NCBI RefSeq assembly: GCF_040545805.1
Contig: NZ_JBEPMO010000008.1
Span: 62,001-126,000 of the forward strand
Origin: Moheibacter stercoris
GTDB lineage: Bacteria; Bacteroidota; Bacteroidia; Flavobacteriales; Weeksellaceae
DNA: 64,000 bases
Direction: 5' to 3'
The notes under the pieces were generated by a model that was not told the origin of the DNA, did not search any database, and was given only the letters and a program-made list of their open reading frames with translations. Below, one piece after another: positions 23,178-31,754 of the stretch (the first letter of the stretch is position 1; each line of letters begins with the position of its first letter). The position numbers were made by a program, and so were the translations under genes.

Positions 23178-23678
23178 TTAAGGAAGTTGAAAAATTTGAA
23201 ACGAATTCTTCTCAGGCGTTTTCTTACAATATTGAACCAACCAAAACTGCCCGAAATTATTTTCATCAATATGTCCCAAATCTTTGTTCATCAATCTTCC
23301 CACAAATTTCGGAATCGAATTACTATGCCCAACCCAAAGAATTCTTTGGCTTTGATTATCCAATTCTTTCTGGAAAATTTCTTCCTCCTTACCTATTTCA
23401 TATTCCTTGATTTCTAGGTTTCGACTTTTGGAAATAGGAGTCGCCGTTTGATGGGTTCGTTTTCGTTTCGATGTATAAATCGCATCAAATGGAACAAATT
23501 CGAAAAACTTCACCCAAGATTCGGCGCGCAAGATTCCTTTTTTCGATAAATCAGGATCTTTTGGATCATTCTCTGATTTCTCTGCATGTCGTATGGCATA
23601 AATTTCCAAACATTGACCCGACACATAATCAGTTGAAAATAATAGAATTAGAATCAAAAAGTATGATTTATTTTTCAT
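23178..23678 (-). CDS. Secreted histidine phosphatase family protein
   Basis: The 166-residue protein has a signal peptide (about residues 1-21, MKNKSYFLILILLFSTDYVSG) and the phosphoglycerate-mutase-like catalytic motif RHAEK near residue 31, with conserved Arg in KRKRTHQTA and a second His in WVGHSNSIPKF. The size is that of SixA-like phosphatases. The signal peptide places it in the periplasm, unlike the cytoplasmic E. coli SixA, so its substrate is likely an extracellular phosphoester. The gene precedes the glycosyltransferase in the same orientation. Confidence 0.85.
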   Translation of the reverse strand: MKNKSYFLILILLFSTDYVSGQCLEIYAIRHAEKSENDPKDPDLSKKGILRAESWVKFFEFVPFDAIYTSKRKRTHQTATPISKSRNLEIKEYEIGKEEEIFQKELDNQSQRILWVGHSNSIPKFVGRLMNKDLGHIDENNFGQFWLVQYCKKTPEKNSFQIFQLP

Positions 23679-23699
23679 TTAATAATTTATTTGATGTAA

Positions 23700-23707
23700 C
23701 AAATATA
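23700..23707 (-). promoter_or_regulatory. -7 promoter element of the phosphatase/glycosyltransferase operon
   Basis: TATATTTG on the minus strand, a perfect match, 21 bases before the ATG at 23678. Confidence 0.55.
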
Positions 23708-23758
23708 TTTAATTATCGTCTACTTGTTTGAATTTAAATTAATTAAAATGGAATAAGT

Positions 23759-24889
23759 ATGAAAACAAAAGTCATGATTGTGTGGTTAAGTTTTGGTTCA
23801 ATTTGTTGGGGACAAATTTTCCAAAACAAAAGTCAAAATATTCATTCGCATGCAATTTTTCTTCGAACGATGGATATTAAAACGGCTGATTTGAATAAAG
23901 ATGGATATTTGGATTTGGTTCTAGCTGTTGAATGGGCGCCAAATGCCATTTTATGGGGTAGCAAAGATGGAAAATTTCGCGAATGCAATTCCATCCGATT
24001 AAGCAATAATCGATATGATTCGGAAGATGTTGCTATAGCCGATTTTAACAAAGATGGTTGGTTGGATTTGGTATTTGCAGCAGAAGACGATGAGAATCAC
24101 GAATTTTATTGGAACAAAGGAAAAGATGGTTTTCATGAAGTGAAAAACAAATTTCCAAAATTCATTTCCAATGCAGTGATTGCACATGATTTCAATGAAG
24201 ATGGTCATATGGATCTCCTATTTGGAAACAAAGGCCAAAATCGAATTTTCATCAACGATGGAAAAGCGAATTTCACCGAAGAAACCCAAAAAAGACTGCC
24301 AATTGAACAAAAAATCACACAAGATGTTGCCTTAATTGACGTAGACAATGATGGTGATATGGATCTAATTTTGGGCAATGAAGATGGAAATGAATTGTGG
24401 ATCAATTATGGCAAAGGATTTTACAAGAATGAAACCTCTGGTAGATTTCCTGAAGGAACCATGGAAACAAGAAAAATAATTGTCTTAGACGCCAATCAAG
24501 ATGGCTGGAAAGATGTATTTGTTTGTAATGTAGATTCACCTGAAAAAAATCCCAAACCCGATAAGCTTTACTTGAATGATGGGAAAGGAAGTTTTATCGA
24601 TGCAAGTTCGACACATCTACCCGATCAAAACATTGATACATTGGATGCAATTGTAATTGATTTGAACAAAGATGGATTTCAGGATTTGGTGTTGGCGCAT
24701 ATGGGAAGAGTTCAGCCCAGTGTTTTACTCAATGATGGAAAAGGGAAATTCAAGGTTTCCAATGAATTGCTTCCATCCGTCCCAGGGAATTATATTTCTA
24801 TCATTTCAGCCGATTTCGATAAAAATGGATCTCAGGATCTTTATTTAGGCGGATTTATGACAGATGACAAATTGCTGCTGAGAAAATAA
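23759..24889 (+). CDS. Secreted FG-GAP/VCBS repeat protein
   Basis: The 376-residue protein has a signal peptide (MKTKVMIVWLSFGSICWG) and about seven repeats of the FG-GAP/VCBS type, each with a calcium-binding DxNxDG or DxDxDG loop, for example DLNKDGYLD, DFNKDGWLD, DVDNDGDMD and DLNKDGFQD. This predicts a seven-bladed beta-propeller with Ca2+ sites. No T9SS sorting domain or lipobox is visible, so it may stay periplasmic. The role is unknown; such propellers bind glycans or proteins. The gene stands alone and is followed by a bidirectional terminator. Confidence 0.88.
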   Translation: MKTKVMIVWLSFGSICWGQIFQNKSQNIHSHAIFLRTMDIKTADLNKDGYLDLVLAVEWAPNAILWGSKDGKFRECNSIRLSNNRYDSEDVAIADFNKDGWLDLVFAAEDDENHEFYWNKGKDGFHEVKNKFPKFISNAVIAHDFNEDGHMDLLFGNKGQNRIFINDGKANFTEETQKRLPIEQKITQDVALIDVDNDGDMDLILGNEDGNELWINYGKGFYKNETSGRFPEGTMETRKIIVLDANQDGWKDVFVCNVDSPEKNPKPDKLYLNDGKGSFIDASSTHLPDQNIDTLDAIVIDLNKDGFQDLVLAHMGRVQPSVLLNDGKGKFKVSNELLPSVPGNYISIISADFDKNGSQDLYLGGFMTDDKLLLRK

Positions 24890-24894
24890 TAACC

Positions 24895-24926
24895 AAAAAA
24901 AATCCACCTGAATTGGTGGATTTTTT
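24895..24926. terminator. Bidirectional terminator
   Basis: AATCCACC and GGTGGATT (24901-24908 / 24915-24922) form the stem, with As on the left and Ts on the right, so it can stop both the FG-GAP gene and the convergent YfhO operon. Confidence 0.88.
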
Positions 24927-24929
24927 GAT

Positions 24930-27557
24930 TTATACTGCTTCTTTATTTTCGAGTTTATTTCGGTTTTTCCAACCTACAAATCCACCTGCTCCTGCTAATA
25001 AAACAAACAAAATAACGGATACCAAAGTCAAAGTATTTCCTGTTTTCACACTTGTAGGATCGAAATGCATCACAATTTGTTTATCACCTGGTTGAATTTC
25101 AACACCACGCAAGAAATAATTCGCTTTTAAAATCTCTCTTTCTTTTCCATCCACCAAAATTTTCCATCCGTGCGGATAATAAATTTCTGAAAACACAGCG
25201 ATTTGAGGACTTGTTGACGAAACTGAATAGGTCAATTTGTTAGGCTGATAATTCGTTAATTGAATAGAAGAATTTCCAGTTGAAATCGGTTTGATTGTGT
25301 TTTTTAAATTCGAATTCAAAATTACAGTCGATTTCAAATCTTCATCTTTGATCGCCAAAATTTCATCATTGGCATTGGCTGCCCATTTTATATTGGAAAC
25401 CATCCAAGCATTTCCAAATGCCTCATTGTTTTGTTGAACCAAAGGACTACTTGGATTTCCATGAACCAAATATTTCGTATTCAAAATATTCAAAATCTTT
25501 TGGGTATGAACTTGTGAAATACCCAACTTCTGAGAAGTTCCAGATCCTGAAAAATACAAATCAATCACGTCTTGGTAATTATGCAATTTCGCTCCGTGAT
25601 ATCCACCAATCGAATGTGCAAAATAAGAAGTTGTGGCATCATTGAACGTACTAAAAATATTATCAAAGACGCGATATTGCGTTTTGTCTGCCTTACGTAA
25701 ACTATCCAATGTACGATTAAATGGAACTTTTTGGGCAATTCCGGCAATCTGATAATTTTCCCTTGCTCCTTCCATTAATTTGGATGAAACATCAGTCGGG
25801 AACGGATTATCTACAAACATTTTATCGATGTAATTATCGTCATTCAAGTAACGTTTGTCAACTTGCCATCCATCAATCAATGCTAAGGCTCCAATTCCTA
25901 AAACGACTATTAAACTGTTTTGAATTTTTTTGAAATGATATGCCAAAAGCAAACCTAACGTCAAAAGAACAAAAATCAAGGTTCTCAACGTATCGGCTTT
26001 GAACATATCAATTCGATCTTGACGCAAAGCATTGTTCAAATTATTTAACATGGTATCCCAAGATCCAAAACCTTGCGGATTGTATTCTTTGACCAAATCC
26101 AAATATTGTTGTTTGCTCAATTGGTCCATTTCGGTTGTGAAGCTAAACAAACTTCCACCTGCAACTAAGAAAATTAACAATAATCCTACAACAGCTCCAC
26201 CACCATAAACCAATACTTTTTTCTTGAATTCATCTGTAAGTGTTTCGTCTTTGATAAAGACATAAACCGTTAAAATTGCCAACAATGGCATGGTAAATTC
26301 AGCCATAACCAACATAGACGAAACAGCTCTGAATTTGTCATAAAATGGGAAGTAATCGACAAATAAATTGGTCAAGAATGGGAAATTTTTCCCCCAAGCC
26401 AAGGTGATACTTAATATTGTAGCAATGACCAACCACCATTTATAATTACGGAATTTGTTTCGAACCAAAACGCATCCAAGCAAAAACAAGAAAACGACAA
26501 CAGCTCCTTGATACGCTGGTCCCGAAGTACCTGGTTGATCACCCCAATAGGTAGAAACCGGTGAAGATGCCAAATATTCAAAAGCCTGCGCATTGAACTC
26601 ATTGTTTAGGTCAATGGCATATTGTTGTTTTTTGATTTCTTCAATATAATTTTTTAAGTTTTCTTGGTCAGGTTGACTTCCACCACCCATGAAGTTCGGG
26701 ATGAAAAGGTTCATGGTTTCCAATTTTCCATAACTCCAATGGGTAATATAATCCAAATCCAAACCAGAAGTTTTGTCTTGCAACAAGGTCATTTCTGACT
26801 TCCCACGAATGGTTTCTTTGCTGTATTCGTAAGTCGTCATCAAACGAGTAGAATTCATTCCAGCTCCTAATAAGGAAGCTAAAATCAGCAATCCAGTTGC
26901 CAAAGCAAACGGTTTGATTTCTTTTGTTTTAATCGCTTGGATGAATTCAATTACGAAATACACCAACATGACCAAAAACAAATAGAAGGTCATTTGTGGG
27001 TGATTGGCTGCCAATTCCAGTCCCATGAAAAGTGTTGTCAGAATAAATCCAATGAGATATTTTTTCTGATACAGCAAAATAATCCCAGCAACCAATGGAG
27101 CAAAATAAGCTATCGTATGTACTTTGGCATTGTGACCTGCTCCAATAATGATAAAGAAATAAGCACCCATTGCAAAGAATATGGAACCCGCCAAAGCATA
27201 TTTCCAATTCTTGAATAAGACCATTCCTAAAATGAAAAACCCAGAGAATAATAAAAAGATATAATCTGCTGGACGAGGTAAAAATCTAAAAACTTTGTCA
27301 ACTGCTTTGATGAAATCATTGTCGTATTGAGCACCCATTTGATAGGTAGGCATACCTCCAAACATGGCATTTGACCAATAGATGTTCTCTCCTGTTGCTT
27401 TTTCAAAGGTTTTCATTTCCTCTGCACTACCCTTATAATTGACAATATCGGGTTGAATGATTGCATTATCTGATAAAACGGGAGAATTATAAACAAGTGA
27501 CAAAACAGCGAAAAACACCAAGGCAATTGCGCTGAAAATTAGATTTTTATTCTTCAT
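24930..27557 (-). CDS. YfhO-family multi-pass membrane protein
   Basis: A large integral membrane protein (875 residues from the chosen start) with roughly a dozen hydrophobic segments in two blocks (N-terminal 600 residues, and one close to the C-terminus), and a long extracytoplasmic region (about 600-840). The conserved N-terminal pattern QPDIVNYKGSAEEMKTFE and YWSNAMFGGMPTYQ is that of the Bacteroidota YfhO family, GT-C-like glycosyltransferases in other phyla. The Bacteroidota function is unknown, probably glycan related. The start is uncertain: 27557 overlaps the previous gene by 11 bases, while an ATG at 27578 would overlap it by 32. Confidence 0.88.
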   Translation of the reverse strand: MKNKNLIFSAIALVFFAVLSLVYNSPVLSDNAIIQPDIVNYKGSAEEMKTFEKATGENIYWSNAMFGGMPTYQMGAQYDNDFIKAVDKVFRFLPRPADYIFLLFSGFFILGMVLFKNWKYALAGSIFFAMGAYFFIIIGAGHNAKVHTIAYFAPLVAGIILLYQKKYLIGFILTTLFMGLELAANHPQMTFYLFLVMLVYFVIEFIQAIKTKEIKPFALATGLLILASLLGAGMNSTRLMTTYEYSKETIRGKSEMTLLQDKTSGLDLDYITHWSYGKLETMNLFIPNFMGGGSQPDQENLKNYIEEIKKQQYAIDLNNEFNAQAFEYLASSPVSTYWGDQPGTSGPAYQGAVVVFLFLLGCVLVRNKFRNYKWWLVIATILSITLAWGKNFPFLTNLFVDYFPFYDKFRAVSSMLVMAEFTMPLLAILTVYVFIKDETLTDEFKKKVLVYGGGAVVGLLLIFLVAGGSLFSFTTEMDQLSKQQYLDLVKEYNPQGFGSWDTMLNNLNNALRQDRIDMFKADTLRTLIFVLLTLGLLLAYHFKKIQNSLIVVLGIGALALIDGWQVDKRYLNDDNYIDKMFVDNPFPTDVSSKLMEGARENYQIAGIAQKVPFNRTLDSLRKADKTQYRVFDNIFSTFNDATTSYFAHSIGGYHGAKLHNYQDVIDLYFSGSGTSQKLGISQVHTQKILNILNTKYLVHGNPSSPLVQQNNEAFGNAWMVSNIKWAANANDEILAIKDEDLKSTVILNSNLKNTIKPISTGNSSIQLTNYQPNKLTYSVSSTSPQIAVFSEIYYPHGWKILVDGKEREILKANYFLRGVEIQPGDKQIVMHFDPTSVKTGNTLTLVSVILFVLLAGAGGFVGWKNRNKLENKEAV

Positions 27558-27765
27558 TTTTTCTTTTTGGTTCATCAATTATTTCATAATCGACCGACTC
27601 TGCTTCAATATTAATCCTTGGTTTTTCCAAAGATTCTGTTGTATTGGAAGCTTGGTTTTGTTGAGATTTGGGTGTGTTTCGATTAGGCGGATACATAATT
27701 CGAAGTAAATAACGAACGATGATAAACGCCAATATGAAATAAAATATGTATTTCAGTAAGCTCAT
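27547..27765 (-). CDS. Small membrane protein (DUF4834-like)
   Basis: The 72-residue protein has one N-terminal membrane segment (LLKYIFYFILAFIIVRYLL, about residues 3-22) and a polar, Asn/Gln/Glu-rich tail ending IIDEPKRKNEE. Size and layout fit DUF4834 proteins of Flavobacteriia, which are typically linked to YfhO genes. It overlaps yfhO and begins two bases after the stop of the lipoprotein gene, so all three are in one operon. Function unknown; it may be an accessory subunit of the YfhO protein. Confidence 0.78.
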   Translation of the reverse strand: MSLLKYIFYFILAFIIVRYLLRIMYPPNRNTPKSQQNQASNTTESLEKPRINIEAESVDYEIIDEPKRKNEE

Positions 27766-27767
27766 AA

Positions 27768-28832
27768 TTAATTAACTGTTGTAATAGTCGTTGACGATCC
27801 AGATTCTGTTTCTTTCTGATTACCTTGTTGATAAGTAGTCGAAAGATTTTCTTTTTTCGTAATGTTCACCTTCTTAATCCAACCAGAATTCATGTCCAAT
27901 TCAATGAAACCTTCTAAGGTCGCATTGCTTTTCATATTGGCTGTAATTCCTTGTTGTGTTTCATTTCCACTTACATTTTGATTGCCATTGACCGTAATTT
28001 TCGCAACATTATTGTTCAATTCTTTGAAGGTACGCGTTACTTTATTGGTTCCTTTTACAGGACCTTCACTTATATTTTGCGTATCTGACCATTCTTCCCC
28101 AACTTTCAAATTTTTATCTGGGAAAATATTCAAAGTTTCTTCAAATTGTGACTTGATGGCCTTATCATTCAAAGCTGCCGTCAACAATTCTTTGATCATT
28201 TTTTGTTCGTCTGGCGTAAAATCATTTTTCAATTTTCCATTGGCATTGTTCACAATTGCACTCAAACCTTTTACAGAATGAACTTTACCTTTGTTATCAA
28301 CTTCCATTTGAAAACTTTCACCAATAATGGCTTTGTAAATTTGCCAACTTTTCGCAGTGGTTTCATCAGAAGGTTTTGCAGAACTTGTATGGTACGCCAT
28401 TTTTTCACCTGATGGTCCTGTAAAACTCTCGGAAAATTCTTTGAAAGTCGCTTTTAATTTGAAAACATTATTGGTTACATCCTCTACAAAATAATCAAAT
28501 TTCACCGTACGTTCCGATTTCATTGTCATGGATTGTCCTGCAGCCGACATAGTTTGTGATTGACTCGTTTTTAATAAAAAAGGATAAGTTTCTCCTTTTT
28601 TCAAGTTGTAACGAAACGAATAAGTATCATCTTCATTTTTGACTAATGCTGTTTCTCCTGAATTTTCAGAAGTTATATTTAGACTATCCGTCTCTTCCAA
28701 CATAATGGTATCACCCGCTTCATTGACTACCAATTGCTCACCATTTTCATTTGTCCCTACCACTTTTTGTTCATCTTTCTTACAAGAAACAATTGCTATA
28801 AAAAGCGAAAGGATCATCAAGGATTTCTTCAT
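27768..28832 (-). CDS. Lipoprotein, DUF6263-like
   Basis: The 354-residue protein has a lipoprotein signal peptide (MKKSLMILSLFIAIVSC, lipid at Cys17) and a body of alternating beta strands, with YSFRYNLKKGETYPFLLKT and GFIELDMNSGWIKKVNI as landmarks. The pattern resembles the DUF6263 family of Bacteroidota lipoproteins; I am moderately sure of that assignment. It is the first gene of the YfhO operon. Nothing in the sequence identifies a ligand or enzymatic activity. Confidence 0.82.
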   Translation of the reverse strand: MKKSLMILSLFIAIVSCKKDEQKVVGTNENGEQLVVNEAGDTIMLEETDSLNITSENSGETALVKNEDDTYSFRYNLKKGETYPFLLKTSQSQTMSAAGQSMTMKSERTVKFDYFVEDVTNNVFKLKATFKEFSESFTGPSGEKMAYHTSSAKPSDETTAKSWQIYKAIIGESFQMEVDNKGKVHSVKGLSAIVNNANGKLKNDFTPDEQKMIKELLTAALNDKAIKSQFEETLNIFPDKNLKVGEEWSDTQNISEGPVKGTNKVTRTFKELNNNVAKITVNGNQNVSGNETQQGITANMKSNATLEGFIELDMNSGWIKKVNITKKENLSTTYQQGNQKETESGSSTTITTVN

Positions 28833-29045
28833 TTAAAGTGTTTTATTATTAATTTTCTCATTTATTCAATCTAATTTTTTCGACTTAAATTTTTCAAATG
28901 AGCTGATTGTTCAAAATTTTCGGCAAGATAGTTATAAAATCAAATTTGCATGGAATCTTGTTTTCGAAATCCCGTTATTTTTGAAATTATCTTCTAGATT
29001 TTAGGAATTAAGAAAGAAGTCTTAACATTAATTTAAAGATTTGAT

Positions 29046-29053
29046 TATTTTTG
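29046..29053 (+). promoter_or_regulatory. -7 promoter element of the amino-acid permease gene
   Basis: TATTTTTG matches TAnnTTTG, 34 bases before the ATG at 29088. The 255-bp gap to the left holds nothing else that I can support. Confidence 0.5.
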
Positions 29054-29087
29054 TTTAGCTTGTTTACAATAACAAATCTTAATTCAC

Positions 29088-30794
29088 ATGAGTATATTTA
29101 AAAGAAAACCCATGTCTGTGCTGATTGCAGAGGCAAATGAAAGTGGTGAACATACGCTGAAGAGGACGCTTGGAACCTGGGGACTTATTTCCTTAGGAAT
29201 TGGAGCGATTATCGGAGCAGGATTGTTTTCCATCACGGGATTGGCCGCAGCAGATTATGCAGGACCTTCCATCGTAATTTCCTTTATCATTGCAGCAATT
29301 GGTTGTGCTTTGGCGGGATTGTGTTATGCTGAATTCGCCTCCATGATTCCTGTTGCAGGAAGTGCGTATACCTATTCCTATGCTACAATGGGCGAATTCG
29401 TTGCTTGGATCATTGGATGGGATTTGGTTCTTGAATATGCTGTGGGTGCAGCTACCGTTTCTTCAAGTTGGTCGGGTTATCTCGATAAATTTCTCCAAAG
29501 TGTCGGTGTGAATATGCCAGTTGAATTCTTAATGACACCTTTTGATACCATGCAATTGGCCAATGGAGATGTGGTAACAGGAATCATCAATTTACCAGCA
29601 GTTATCATTGTTGCTGTGATGTCTATGGTTTTGATTAGAGGAACACAAGGTTCTTCATTTGTCAATACCATTATTGTCATCATGAAAGTTTCGATTGTTT
29701 TGATTTTTATTGCAGTCGGATTTCAATACATTCGTCCTGAGAATCATGTACCGTTTATTCCTGAAAATACAGGGAAATTTGGAGAATTTGGTTTCTCTGG
29801 AATTATTCGAGCCGCCGCGGTGGTATTCTTTGCCTATATTGGGTTTGATGCTGTAAGTACCGCAGCTCAAGAAACGAAAAATCCAAAAAAATCCATGCCT
29901 TTAGGTATTTTAGGTTCCCTACTAATCTGTACGGTTTTGTATATTTTGTTTGCCTTTGTTATGACAGGTGTGGCAAATTATCAAGCTTATGGAGCAGATC
30001 CGACAGACAAATTAGCGCCTGTTGCAATTGCGATTGCCAATATGGGAGATATGGGGCCAGATGGTGTAGTTCATGCAGCTTATCCTTGGCTCAATAAATC
30101 AATTGTTATTGCAATTTTGTTGGGATATGCATCTGTAATCTTGGTTTTATTAATGGGACAAAGCCGTGTGTTTTATTCCATGAGTAAAGATGGATTGGTG
30201 CCAAAAGTATTTTCAGCAATCCATCCGAAATATCAAACTCCGCATAAATCCAACTTATTCTTTTTATTATTTGTGAGTTTATTTGCTGCATTTGTTCCCG
30301 GAAGAGTCGTTGGGGAAATGACAAGTATTGGAACTTTATTTGCCTTTATTCTCGTTTGTGTAGGGGTTTTGGTAATGCGTAAAACAATGCCAGATGCGCC
30401 AAGAGGATTTAGAACTCCACTTGTACCTCTTATTCCTATTTTGGGAATTTTGGTTTGTTTCTTTATGATGGCATTTCTACCATTGGACACTTGGTTGCGT
30501 TTGATTTTATGGATGATTGTTGGTTTAGATGTCTATTTATTCTATTCTGTAAGGCATAGTAATTTAACGAAAACCGATAATGGCATCGCTCAAAATGCGA
30601 ACAAATACGTTGGTTTAACAGGGCTTGCTTTTTCAGTTGTACTAATTGGTTTAGCTATCGCACACCATCAGGTATCAGAAGTTGATCCTGTAACAGGTCA
30701 AATCAAAGATGCAGCCTTATATTATTTCTCATTACTATTTGGGATTGCACATATTCTGATTTTTGGATACAAATCTTTGATTCAGAAAAAGTGA
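29088..30794 (+). CDS. Amino acid permease, APC superfamily (CAT-like)
   Basis: The 568-residue transporter has about 14 membrane helices. The first carries the APC substrate-binding signature GIGAIIGAGLFSITG, and the region FAYIGFDAVSTAAQETKNPKKSMP in helix 6 and its following loop is typical of the cationic amino acid transporter (CAT) group. It would import an amino acid with protons or by exchange at the inner membrane; the substrate cannot be named. The length and C-terminal extra helices match CAT-like bacterial members. It has its own promoter and terminator. Confidence 0.92.
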   Translation: MSIFKRKPMSVLIAEANESGEHTLKRTLGTWGLISLGIGAIIGAGLFSITGLAAADYAGPSIVISFIIAAIGCALAGLCYAEFASMIPVAGSAYTYSYATMGEFVAWIIGWDLVLEYAVGAATVSSSWSGYLDKFLQSVGVNMPVEFLMTPFDTMQLANGDVVTGIINLPAVIIVAVMSMVLIRGTQGSSFVNTIIVIMKVSIVLIFIAVGFQYIRPENHVPFIPENTGKFGEFGFSGIIRAAAVVFFAYIGFDAVSTAAQETKNPKKSMPLGILGSLLICTVLYILFAFVMTGVANYQAYGADPTDKLAPVAIAIANMGDMGPDGVVHAAYPWLNKSIVIAILLGYASVILVLLMGQSRVFYSMSKDGLVPKVFSAIHPKYQTPHKSNLFFLLFVSLFAAFVPGRVVGEMTSIGTLFAFILVCVGVLVMRKTMPDAPRGFRTPLVPLIPILGILVCFFMMAFLPLDTWLRLILWMIVGLDVYLFYSVRHSNLTKTDNGIAQNANKYVGLTGLAFSVVLIGLAIAHHQVSEVDPVTGQIKDAALYYFSLLFGIAHILIFGYKSLIQKK

Positions 30795-30819
30795 AATAAT
30801 TTGACATAATGAAAACAGA

Positions 30820-30847
30820 AAAGGCGCTTCTAAAAGAGCGCCTTTTT
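30820..30847 (+). terminator. Rho-independent terminator of the permease gene
   Basis: AAGGCGCT pairs with AGCGCCTT (30821-30828 / 30837-30844), followed by TTT and preceded by As. Confidence 0.85.
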
Positions 30848-30882
30848 GCTTGTAAAAAATTTGAAGTAATACGAAAATTCAT

Positions 30883-30917
30883 CAAAAAAAAGGGATTTCT
30901 CAATGGAATCCCTTTTT
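30883..30917 (-). terminator. Terminator downstream of tRNA-Leu
   Basis: An 11-bp stem (AAAAAGGGATT / AATCCCTTTTT) lies about 12 bases past the tRNA 3' end; on the minus strand the stem is followed by a T tract. Confidence 0.82.
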
Positions 30918-30928
30918 GGTAAATCTTG

Positions 30929-31011
30929 TGCGCACGGCGGGACTCGAACCCGCACATCCGTAGGAAACCACCCCCTCAAGATGGCGTGTCTACCAATTCC
31001 ACCACGTGCGC
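30929..31011 (-). tRNA. tRNA-Leu (anticodon GAG)
   Basis: The minus strand folds into a class II tRNA with acceptor stem GCGCACG/CGTGCGC, D-loop AATTGGTAGAC, anticodon stem CCATC/GGTGG with loop TTGAGGG (anticodon GAG, reading CUC/CUU), a variable arm, and the T-arm GCGGGTTCGAGTCCCGC. The discriminator is A, as needed for leucine. CCA is not encoded and must be added after transcription. The gene stands alone and is followed by its own terminator. Confidence 0.97.
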
Positions 31012-31056
31012 AATGGAGCGCAAAATTAAACTTATTTTACGCTTAGATCCTATTTT

Positions 31057-31608
31057 TTATGACAATTTTTTAAACCAATTTGCATAGGAATCCAACCCTT
31101 TTTGCAACAATTCTGTAGTTTTTGGATTGGTGATATTTCCTTCGGCATCGACCATTTCTTGCACTTTTGCCAAATAAATTTCAGGTTGAGGCATTGTTGG
31201 AACATTTAGATTGACCAACACTTGACGCAAATGATGGTTTGCTCCAAATCCTGACATATTGCCCTGCGATAAACTGATCACCATTCCTGGTTTTCCTGCC
31301 CAAATGCTTTGTCCCTTTGGTCTTGACCCAACGTCCATTGCATTTTTCAGACATCCAGGCATCGAACGATTGTATTCAGGTGTAACAAAAATAAATCCTT
31401 GTTTTTCTTTCATTTTCGAACGAAATTCATTGTATGCTTCAGGTGCTTTATCCCCATCAAAATCCTCATTGAACAAAGGCAAATCTCCAATCGGAACGAT
31501 TTCCAATTCAAATTCATCAGATGCCAATTCGATTAAATTCTTTGCAAATCTTTTTGAAAATGACGCTTCACGTAAACTTCCTACAATAACTCCTATTTTA
31601 TGTTTCAT
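31057..31608 (-). CDS. NADPH-dependent FMN reductase family protein
   Basis: The 183-residue flavodoxin-like protein starts with the FMN-phosphate loop GSLREASFSKRFAKNL and has the TPEYNRSMPGCLKNAMD motif of the NADPH-dependent FMN reductase/azoreductase group (ChrR/YieF-like). These enzymes reduce quinones, azo dyes or chromate with FMN and NADPH. The physiological substrate is unknown. The gene lies alone between the tRNA and the divergent aspS. Confidence 0.9.
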   Translation of the reverse strand: MKHKIGVIVGSLREASFSKRFAKNLIELASDEFELEIVPIGDLPLFNEDFDGDKAPEAYNEFRSKMKEKQGFIFVTPEYNRSMPGCLKNAMDVGSRPKGQSIWAGKPGMVISLSQGNMSGFGANHHLRQVLVNLNVPTMPQPEIYLAKVQEMVDAEGNITNPKTTELLQKGLDSYANWFKKLS

Positions 31609-31727
31609 TTCTATTAATTTTTATTGAATTTGTGCTAAAATTAACTCAAATAAAATTAGGATATATCTGGCAACTGAGATTTTCAAAAAAATTTAGGTTC
31701 TAATTTCAATCTTCTAACTTCTAATCA

Positions 31728-31735
31728 TACCTTTG
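31728..31735 (+). promoter_or_regulatory. -7 promoter element of aspS
   Basis: TACCTTTG, a perfect match; the ATG follows 19 bases later at 31755. Confidence 0.65.
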
Positions 31736-31754
31736 CACTCTAAAATTTAGAAGA